Below, piece by piece: positions 50,320 through 56,585 of a stretch of 56,585 nucleotides of DNA. The stretch is from JANQPA01 sp964628385 (GTDB taxonomy: Bacteria > Bacteroidota > Bacteroidia > Chitinophagales > Saprospiraceae), in NCBI GenBank assembly GCA_964628385.1, contig CAZVOD010000020.1, positions 1 through 56,585 on the forward strand, given 5' to 3'. The stretch's first letter is position 1. Each line of letters opens with the position of its first letter. The notes beneath the pieces are model-generated. The model had not been told where the DNA came from and searched no databases. It saw only the letters and a list, made by a program, of their open reading frames with translations. Made by a program: the position numbers and the translations under genes.

Positions 50320-51969
50320 ATGAAGCCAGTATACTGCCTTATTCTCGTACTCTTCTCCACTGTCACTGCTCTACAGGCTCAAGTCGATGTACTCGACTCC
50401 GGCGGCCTCCTGATGTACGAACAAGCCGCCTACGATGTGACTCATTACGATCTGAACCTCAAAATTTTTCCTGACAAACAATCTATCCAGGGGCATGTGA
50501 CGGTCGATGCTGATGTAGTACACCCTATGCACTGGCTGGTTCTGGACCTTGACCCCAGGTTGACAGTCTCTCAAATCGCAGAAGTAAAAGACAATCAGGA
50601 GCAAAAACGAGACTATCACCGCAACGGTGGAAAACTATGGATCAACCTCGAAAATACACGTAATGCCGGCGAAGCTATCTCCGTCCGGATAAGCTACAGC
50701 GGTAAACCCCGTGTTGCTCCTATGGCTCCCTGGGATGGAGGCTTCGTATGGGCTAAAACGACTGCCGGGGAGCATTGGATCGCCACAGCCAACCAAACCA
50801 ACGGCGCTGACCTTTGGTGGCCCGTAAAAGACCACGTCTCGGACGAGCCCAATACCGTCGATCTGCACATAACAGTCCCCGAGCCCCTCTTTGTGGCCAC
50901 TAATGGAAAGTTCGTCCGACAAGAAAAACATAAAGACGAATCAATAACCTACCACTGGAAAGTCAACAATCCTATCAATGCCTATAATATATCCCTGAAT
51001 ATTGCGCCCTACGAAGTTATTGAAAGTAAACTCAATAGCGTATCCGGTGATGAAGTACCTGTATTTTTTTACGTACTCCCAGACGATATCGAAAATGGCA
51101 AACAACTAATGCCGGAAATCATTGAACACCTGGAGTTTTACGAGAAATACCTTGGCCCCTACCCATTTCGATCTGATAAATACGGCGTAGTTCAAACGCC
51201 TCATTTGGGAATGGAACACCAAACGATTATCGCCTATGGAGCTGACTTTGACAATACCGCGATGACCAGAGGGCCAGACTGGGGCTTTGATGCCTTGCAC
51301 CATCATGAATTGGGACACGAATGGTGGGGCAACCTGGTCACCAACTACGATTGGCGCGATATGTGGATCCATGAAGGATTTTGTTCCTATATGCAGCCAC
51401 TTTACCTGGAAGATACCCAGGGAAAGGAAGCTTACCAAAAATACCTGCGCACCCAACGTCGATTTAGCAATACCCTCGCGGTAGCCCCTCGCGAAATCAC
51501 CTCTGCTCAAGACATTTACAAGGCCCCAATTTATAATAAGGGAGCATGGATCCTACATACACTGAGGTACTTACTGGGCGATGAAGTATTTTTTAAATCC
51601 CTGCGCCGGATGGCTTATCCCGATCCTGCATTAGAACGGGTAACCGATGGCTCCCAGACCCGTTTTGTTACAACGGATGATTTTAAAAATATTTGTGAAG
51701 AAATTAGTGGTAGAAAATTGGACTGGTTCTTTGAGGTATATCTGCGTCAGCCCAAACTACCGATACTCAACTCCAAAATAAAAGATGGGCAACTTACACT
51801 TCGATGGATGACACCTATTGATACTGAATTTCCAATGCTTGTAGAAGTGGAAATAAATGGCAAAGTAAAAAAGTATGAAATACCCAAAGATGGCCTGGTA
51901 ATAGACCTTCCTTCAGGTGCCAGGCCGGTAGTTGATCCAAATGATCAACTGCTTTTTGATAAAAACTAA
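50320..51969 (+). CDS. M1 family metallopeptidase (aminopeptidase)
   Basis: A 549-residue secreted zinc aminopeptidase with a signal peptide (about residues 1-21, ending LQAQ). The exopeptidase motif reads HLGMEHQT (G297-M298-E299) and the zinc site is HELGHEWWGN (H329, H333) with the third ligand E352 in WIHEGFCSYM, 18 residues later. A catalytic Tyr region follows near KYLRTQRR. It lacks the long C-terminal helical domain of larger M1 enzymes. I choose the ATG at 50320 over the TTG two codons upstream. The promoter region carries a striking palindrome cluster. Confidence 0.92.
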   Translation: MKPVYCLILVLFSTVTALQAQVDVLDSGGLLMYEQAAYDVTHYDLNLKIFPDKQSIQGHVTVDADVVHPMHWLVLDLDPRLTVSQIAEVKDNQEQKRDYHRNGGKLWINLENTRNAGEAISVRISYSGKPRVAPMAPWDGGFVWAKTTAGEHWIATANQTNGADLWWPVKDHVSDEPNTVDLHITVPEPLFVATNGKFVRQEKHKDESITYHWKVNNPINAYNISLNIAPYEVIESKLNSVSGDEVPVFFYVLPDDIENGKQLMPEIIEHLEFYEKYLGPYPFRSDKYGVVQTPHLGMEHQTIIAYGADFDNTAMTRGPDWGFDALHHHELGHEWWGNLVTNYDWRDMWIHEGFCSYMQPLYLEDTQGKEAYQKYLRTQRRFSNTLAVAPREITSAQDIYKAPIYNKGAWILHTLRYLLGDEVFFKSLRRMAYPDPALERVTDGSQTRFVTTDDFKNICEEISGRKLDWFFEVYLRQPKLPILNSKIKDGQLTLRWMTPIDTEFPMLVEVEINGKVKKYEIPKDGLVIDLPSGARPVVDPNDQLLFDKN

Positions 51970-51996
51970 CGTTCACTCCAACTCGTCCTTATCATT

Positions 51997-52024
51997 CTCG
52001 TAGTATGAATTTTCGTACTACGAG
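51997..52024. terminator. Terminator hairpin after the M1 peptidase gene
   Basis: CTCGTAGTA (51997-52005) pairs exactly with TACTACGAG (52016-52024) around a 10-nt loop, followed by ACTTTTAAT. It begins about 28 bases after the stop codon. Confidence 0.6.
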
Positions 52025-52259
52025 ACTTTTAATCCAAGGAATTTTGATTGAACCCACCTACCTTTTGGACTAGATTCCTCAGCAGTTTTCAATTCTAAAA
52101 CTTTCTCCAGGATTAAATTACCAAATTCGGTAGTTATTTCAAGTCCCTTATTCAGCTTGTTTTCTGCGTTATAAGTACAGATCATTTTCACCATTTATTA
52201 CTTTGGGGTGCAACCTGTCACTTTTCTCAATACTTTAGCAGCAGAACAAACCATAGGCC

Positions 52260-54539
52260 ATGTACCCAAGACATCTCCTTCTTTTCCTATTGTTACTTGG
52301 AATAACTACCAAGCAAAGCTATGCCCAGGTTGAGCTATCAGGCATAGTCAGAGCATCCGAAACGCTGGAGGTGCTTGGTGGCGCTACTGTCACCTTGCTC
52401 CCCTTGAATCAATCTACAATTACCGATAAACGAGGTAACTTTACATTTACCGAATTGCCACCCGGACGCTACCAGCTCAGAATCACCTATGTAGGATATC
52501 AGCCCTATTTGCTGGCAGAATTAGAGCTGGAAGCAGGGCGTTCGCCCTTCCTTGAAATTTTACTGTATCCCTCAACGGAAATCCTCGGAGAAGTAGTGGT
52601 CAAATCTACCAATAGCAACTCGGCCATGCGGCCACTTGCCACCCACTCGCTTACCCTGGAAGAAACCTTTCGCTTGCCAGCTACTTTTTTTGATCCGGCT
52701 CGCTTGGCTGCTAATTATCCAGGAGTGATCGTAGCCAATGATCAGGCTAATGCCCTTTCCATCAGAGGGCAAACTCCTAATCAGGTAATCTGGCGTGTAG
52801 AAAACCTGGACCTTGTCAATCCCAATCATACCGCCAATGCCGGAACCTTCAGCGACAGGGTCACTCAGAGTGCCGGCGGAGTCATTATACTAAGTGCTCA
52901 AACACTCGATAACTCAACTATTTTTAAAGGAAATCTTCCGGTCGGCCTAAACAACACCATAGGCGGCCTCATGGATATGGAACTGAGGAAAGGAGCGGCC
53001 GACGAATCCCGGCAAACCCTACAAGTTGGACTGATTGGCCTGGAAGCAGCACTGGAAGGGCCAATAGGTAAAAATCAAAAGACTACTTACCTGACCAACT
53101 ACCGCTATTCTACGGTAGGTTTGTTAAGTAATCTCGGCTTTGATCTGGGAGAAGAAGCCATTAGTTTTCAGGATTTATCCTTTCAACTGAATTTTGACCT
53201 CCCCAAAAACGGGCAACTGACCTTTTTTGGTTTGGGAGGCCTTAGCGAAAATATATTCGAAGCCGAACCCGATAGCAGCCTCTGGAAGCTGGAAGAAGAT
53301 GTCTACAATCGCAACTTCCAGTCCAGAATGGGAGCAACCGGCATTTCACTGGTTCAGCCTAATGGTAAAAAAGCGATCTTAAAAGGTGGAGCGGCCTTTT
53401 CCGGACTAAAGCACGAGAGGATGGTCAACTCTACCGAGCCTGCTATTTCCGTACACCGAACAGCTAATGACACGCGCCTGCAATCTATTCTTTCTACTTA
53501 TTTACAACAGCAGTGGGCACTAAATAATAATTTACTTAAGCTAGGTGTACGATTCAATTACCAAACTGATAGTATTGATTTTTCTGAAAATAATCGTTCG
53601 ATCAACCGGAATACTTCGGAGTCAATTATCACTTCCTACGCTGAATTTCAGGCTGGCATTGCCCCAAAATGGCGGGCTAATCTGGGCTTAAACGCAGTTT
53701 ATTACGCCGGGGCTGATCGCTATTTGTTGGAGCCTCGGATAGATATCTCTCACCTGATCAACAACAAACAGCACTTACTCTTTTCTTATGCTTTGCAAAG
53801 TCAAAGTTATATTCAATATTCTGGCGAGCCGGGAAAAGCTCATCACCTGAATTTGTCCTATCAGTGGAGAATCAATCGCTCCTTACAACTGCGCTCAGAG
53901 TTTTATTATCAATACCTTTTTAATATTCCAATCAATATCGGGTTCAATTTTTCGGCGCTCAATCAGGTTGATCAAATTGCAGATTTTGAGTTAAGCAATA
54001 CAGGAGCAGGCAGAAACTATGGCGTTGAACTGTTGCTACAGCAATACTTTACAAAAAACCAGTATTTGATTGTGAGCAGCGCTATTTTCGAATCAGAATA
54101 CCAACTTGATGGAGATGATTGGTATAATACTCGTTTCAATAGTCAGTACCAATTAAATTTAGTGTACGGGAAAGAATGGGAAAAAATCAATGAAAAACAA
54201 AAAAATAAGCGCTGGGGCATAAACCTGCGTTTAAATTTGCGAGGAGGTTTTTGGGAAAATAACATTGACGAATCAGCATCCCGAGATGCCCGGCAAACCG
54301 TATTTTTAAGGGAAAATGATAAGCTGATACAGTTACCCGGTTTTTTTCGGGCAGACCTCCGGATTTTTTACAAAATCAACAACCCAAAAGGTTTAAATAG
54401 TACTCTATCACTGGATATTCAAAATGTCAGCAACAACGAAAATGCAGCTTTTCGCTATTTTGACCCTTTAACTATGCAAATTGAAACTAAAAACCAGCTC
54501 AGCTTAATTCCTATTTTAAACTACAGAATTGAATTTTGA
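52260..54539 (+). CDS. TonB-dependent receptor, shorter type
   Basis: A 759-residue outer-membrane receptor with signal peptide (about residues 1-22, ending SYAQ). Residues about 24-110 are a carboxypeptidase-regulatory-like domain (LSGIVRASETLEVLGGATVTLLPLNQSTITDKRGNFTF), followed by a plug (about 115-225; SIRGQTPNQVIWRVENLDLVNPNH) and a barrel ending in the terminal aromatic (ILNYRIEF). It shows no SusC length or SusD neighbour. Its stop codon overlaps the TMEM220-like gene start by one base. The substrate is unknown. Confidence 0.9.
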   Translation: MYPRHLLLFLLLLGITTKQSYAQVELSGIVRASETLEVLGGATVTLLPLNQSTITDKRGNFTFTELPPGRYQLRITYVGYQPYLLAELELEAGRSPFLEILLYPSTEILGEVVVKSTNSNSAMRPLATHSLTLEETFRLPATFFDPARLAANYPGVIVANDQANALSIRGQTPNQVIWRVENLDLVNPNHTANAGTFSDRVTQSAGGVIILSAQTLDNSTIFKGNLPVGLNNTIGGLMDMELRKGAADESRQTLQVGLIGLEAALEGPIGKNQKTTYLTNYRYSTVGLLSNLGFDLGEEAISFQDLSFQLNFDLPKNGQLTFFGLGGLSENIFEAEPDSSLWKLEEDVYNRNFQSRMGATGISLVQPNGKKAILKGGAAFSGLKHERMVNSTEPAISVHRTANDTRLQSILSTYLQQQWALNNNLLKLGVRFNYQTDSIDFSENNRSINRNTSESIITSYAEFQAGIAPKWRANLGLNAVYYAGADRYLLEPRIDISHLINNKQHLLFSYALQSQSYIQYSGEPGKAHHLNLSYQWRINRSLQLRSEFYYQYLFNIPINIGFNFSALNQVDQIADFELSNTGAGRNYGVELLLQQYFTKNQYLIVSSAIFESEYQLDGDDWYNTRFNSQYQLNLVYGKEWEKINEKQKNKRWGINLRLNLRGGFWENNIDESASRDARQTVFLRENDKLIQLPGFFRADLRIFYKINNPKGLNSTLSLDIQNVSNNENAAFRYFDPLTMQIETKNQLSLIPILNYRIEF

Positions 54540-54892
54540 TGAAAATAGTCAATTGGATACTAGCCTTGTTATTTGTCGTTTTTGCCATCCTGCAACTAAA
54601 CGATCCTGATCCCTTCAAATGGATGATCCTTTACGGCGGCGTTTCCGTTATCTCGATTTACGGTGCCCTGAATCGCTATAATCGTTGGTTTATACTGGCC
54701 GGGTTAAGCGTTTGTATAATCTGGTTGATTACTTTAATTCCCGATTTTGGAGATTGGCTGTCTAAAGGCATGCCCAATATTACGGCTGAGATGAAAACAG
54801 AGGAGCCGCACATCGAAGCGACCAGAGAGTTTTTTGGCGTTTTGGTTTCAGGATTGGCCCTGTTGTGGCACTGGTATGCATCCGGACGCTGA
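54539..54892 (+). CDS. TMEM220-like membrane protein
   Basis: A 117-residue protein with four predicted helices. The conserved LQLNDPDPFKWMILYGG segment near residue 20 and the late HIEATREFFGVLV match the transmembrane protein 220 family, whose function is unknown. I start at the ATG at 54539, which overlaps the receptor stop (TGATG), and not at the preceding TTG. The coupling suggests coordinated production with the receptor. Its stop is directly next to the stop of the convergent photolyase gene. Confidence 0.82.
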   Translation: MKIVNWILALLFVVFAILQLNDPDPFKWMILYGGVSVISIYGALNRYNRWFILAGLSVCIIWLITLIPDFGDWLSKGMPNITAEMKTEEPHIEATREFFGVLVSGLALLWHWYASGR

Positions 54893-56410
54893 TCATTCTT
54901 CCAGTTCTACTTCTTTATATTCTTCAATATTTTGGGGCAGGCAATGTCGCATCCATACTTTGGGCAGCTCTGCTTTTACCTGTGGCCGCTGCCGGTAGCT
55001 CCAGTACCGATCCTTGTTAACTCTTACGGCCTCTTCGTAATTGATCATCGGACGAGGGTAATCAATGCCCAACCTGAAGCCGTACATAGTTTGTTCCATG
55101 CTAGTCATTTTCCAGGGCGCATGAATATAATTCAGAGGCAAAGGCTCCAATTCAGGTAACCATTTTCTTAAAAAAACACCTTCCGGATCGTGCTTTTTAG
55201 AATTGTGAATAGGATTGAAAATGCGAAGGGTATGATATCCCGTCAAACCAGCCTGCATTTGAAACTGAGCGTAGTGAATCCCCGGTTCAAAATCTGTAAA
55301 TAAACGGGCCAGAATTGTAGCGGTAGCTTTCCAGTCTTGCCAGGCTCCAAAAGTCATAAAAGTAGCCAGCATTGCCCGCATCCGAAAGTTGATCCAGCCT
55401 GTGGCGTGCAAACAGCGCATGGAGGCATCTACCAAAGGAATACCCGTTTGGCCTTTTTCAAAGCGCTCCAGCAACTCCGGGTCCTCTCTTCTGTCGATAT
55501 CCATTAGCTTTTTATTGATGGGCTCAAATTCCAATTGCCATTCTGACTCCAGCTTTTGAATGTAGTGGCTGCGCCACCAAATCCTCGAATGGAAATTTTC
55601 CATTTGCTGGTTGAGCTTTTTCTTACGCCCCGCCTGATCAGCCAACTGGTAGACCATCCTGGGGCTGATATTTCCGTAGGCAATATAGGGAGAAATGCGA
55701 CTACAACTTTTCCGACTTAATTCTGGCTTCGAAAGATGACTATTGTAGTTTTCAGCTCTGCTTTTCAAAAATGAATTGAAATACCTCCAGGCATAAGTTT
55801 CTCCACCGTGCTGAAAAGGCGCTTTATATTGTTTGAATTCCAGAGGAATACGCTCTTCTTTTGCCCATTGCTCAAGCTTTCCGTGTAGCCTTACAACCTT
55901 TACTGCGGATAAATCTACTTCTAGCGGTGGTACCGACATTTCTTCTTCCCAACGATCCTGCCAGTTGCCCCGGCGCTTGAGGCCTCTGAATACCCCATCC
56001 TGACGGAATTCTTTCCAGCCAATATTATTTTTTTTACAAAAATACTTCACCGCCAGATCCCTGTCGAAGGTAATTTTCAATCCGGTTTCCTGATGGGAGA
56101 ATATATTTTTTACGAAAAAATGCTCTGTCAGGGCTTCAAATACCGGAATGACTTCTTCAAAAAAGCAGTACAATTCGATTTTGTATCCTTTGAATTGCTC
56201 TTTAAGGTCTTGTACAGACTCGTAAGCAAAGCGCCAATGTCTTACGTCAGATTCAGGGATAGTTGTTAAAGACGGTTCTATGAAATAACAAAACAGCGTA
56301 GGCAGGCCGGTTTCCACTGCCGAGGCAATGGCGGCGTGATCTTTCGTCCTCAGGTCTCTCTTAAACCAGACTATATTTATTGGCTGCTTGGTCATGTTAA
56401 TTTTATTCAT
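54893..56410 (-). CDS. Deoxyribodipyrimidine photolyase/cryptochrome family protein
   Basis: A 505-residue protein if started at the ATG at 56410 (MNKINMTKQ); the ATG five codons later is also possible, and a longer start at 56437 seems unlikely. Residues about 8-140 form the antenna Rossmann domain (NIVWFKRDLRTKDHAAIASA). The FAD-binding helical domain includes ISPYIAYGNISPRMVYQL, IWWRSHYIQKLE, TGIPLVDASMRCLHATGWINFRMRAMLATF and LTGYHTLRIFNPIHNSKKHDPEG. It should use blue light to repair pyrimidine dimers or act as a cryptochrome. The stop abuts the TMEM220-like gene; a 30-codon ORF overlaps its start. Confidence 0.9.
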   Translation of the reverse strand: MNKINMTKQPINIVWFKRDLRTKDHAAIASAVETGLPTLFCYFIEPSLTTIPESDVRHWRFAYESVQDLKEQFKGYKIELYCFFEEVIPVFEALTEHFFVKNIFSHQETGLKITFDRDLAVKYFCKKNNIGWKEFRQDGVFRGLKRRGNWQDRWEEEMSVPPLEVDLSAVKVVRLHGKLEQWAKEERIPLEFKQYKAPFQHGGETYAWRYFNSFLKSRAENYNSHLSKPELSRKSCSRISPYIAYGNISPRMVYQLADQAGRKKKLNQQMENFHSRIWWRSHYIQKLESEWQLEFEPINKKLMDIDRREDPELLERFEKGQTGIPLVDASMRCLHATGWINFRMRAMLATFMTFGAWQDWKATATILARLFTDFEPGIHYAQFQMQAGLTGYHTLRIFNPIHNSKKHDPEGVFLRKWLPELEPLPLNYIHAPWKMTSMEQTMYGFRLGIDYPRPMINYEEAVRVNKDRYWSYRQRPQVKAELPKVWMRHCLPQNIEEYKEVELEE

Positions 56411-56495
56411 CAAATGTGACTGAGGCGTCCTCAGCATGGATTACCCACTCCTTTAACGAAACTAATTTCTTGAATCCCTGTTCATCAATAGTCAT
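56403..56495 (-). CDS. Possible 30-residue ORF overlapping the photolyase start
   Basis: A short frame begins MTIDEQGFKKLVSLKEW and ends TFDE with a TAA inside the ATGAATAA overlap with the photolyase start at 56410. The composition (acidic, amphipathic helix) is protein-like. The 8-base overlap would allow translational coupling. No family is recognised, and it may be chance. Confidence 0.35.
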   Translation of the reverse strand: MTIDEQGFKKLVSLKEWVIHAEDASVTFDE

Positions 56496-56498
56496 TGA

Positions 56499-56515
56499 AA
56501 AGCCATAAGGGCTTT
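56499..56515. terminator. Weak hairpin at the right edge
   Basis: AAAGCC (56499-56504) pairs with GGCTTT (56510-56515) around ATAAG, followed by an AT-rich run. It may end a transcript from beyond the window or be part of the photolyase leader. Confidence 0.3.
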
Positions 56516-56585
56516 ATTTAAATTTTTCTTACTAAGGAATGAGAAAAAAATAACTCATCATTTTTGACGGGGGCTTTTGCCCCAA

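Overview
The window comes from a member of the Bacteroidota, most likely a marine or environmental relative of the Saprospiria/Cytophagia. The support is: a carboxy-terminal type IX secretion sorting domain, two TonB-dependent receptors with carboxypeptidase-regulatory N-domains, an arginine operon built around the Bacteroidota-type N-acyl-ornithine carbamoyltransferase, promoter elements of the TTG-N17-23-TAnnTTTG type, and A-rich translation start regions without clear Shine-Dalgarno sequences. The sequence is chromosomal in character. I see no rRNA, tRNA, CRISPR, intact insertion sequence or phage module.

Layout. 1-4.7 kb: a lipoprotein, a SPOR-domain exported protein, a DUF2911 lipoprotein and a small ferredoxin-fold protein, separated by long intergenic stretches with palindromes and a tandem repeat. 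4.9-12.2 kb: a MarR-controlled tripartite efflux operon (marR, membrane-fusion protein, RND permease, TolC) with a deoxyribonucleotidase and a GtrA-like protein inserted before the TolC gene. Two copies of a GTTGCA-N2-TGCAAC palindrome flank marR and look like its operators. 12.3-16.2 kb: an EamA transporter, a YkgJ-type cysteine-cluster protein, metF, a short lipoprotein, a two-helix membrane protein and a phosphatase/haloperoxidase fragment. 16.3-23.5 kb: the arginine operon, GNAT acyltransferase-argG-argC-argF'-argB-argE-argH, with tight spacing or overlaps. It is preceded by a well-formed promoter and a 25-codon, arginine-rich leader ORF followed by mutually exclusive hairpins. 23.7-31.4 kb: a small membrane protein, then GH31 alpha-glucosidase, gamma-glutamyltransferase and a secreted metalloprotease with a type IX sorting domain, all on the minus strand. 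32.1-36.8 kb: an aminotransferase fragment, an Nfu-type iron-sulfur carrier, and a mevalonate-pathway operon (type 2 isopentenyl-diphosphate isomerase, class II HMG-CoA reductase, GHMP kinase). 37.2-42 kb: a 68-residue HTH protein followed by a 10-bp tandem repeat, an OmpA-family protein, a gene-free kilobase with an orphan intrinsic terminator, a serine hydrolase and a siroheme-synthesis dehydrogenase. 42.2-56.5 kb: a TonB receptor, a small membrane protein with a sodium:solute symporter, a UbiA-family prenyltransferase (MenA-like), a second serine hydrolase, an M1 peptidase with a palindrome cluster upstream, a second TonB receptor coupled to a TMEM220-like protein, and a photolyase/cryptochrome.

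The most notable signal is the arginine leader at 16.30-16.54 kb. A TTG-N20-TACTTTTG promoter is placed so that transcription should start only a few bases before the ATG of a mini-ORF ending in CRRPFPRRRP, followed by competing stem-loops and then the arginine biosynthetic genes. This fits ribosome-mediated attenuation sensing charged tRNA-Arg, in a group where such control of arg genes is, to my knowledge, not well described. The carbamoyltransferase carries Ala at the position that decides between N-acetyl- and N-succinyl-ornithine, which predicts a succinylated pathway. A second pattern is a dispersed intergenic repeat with a TTCRAAACAAGTYTA core, seen five times, one pair forming a 90-bp imperfect palindrome.
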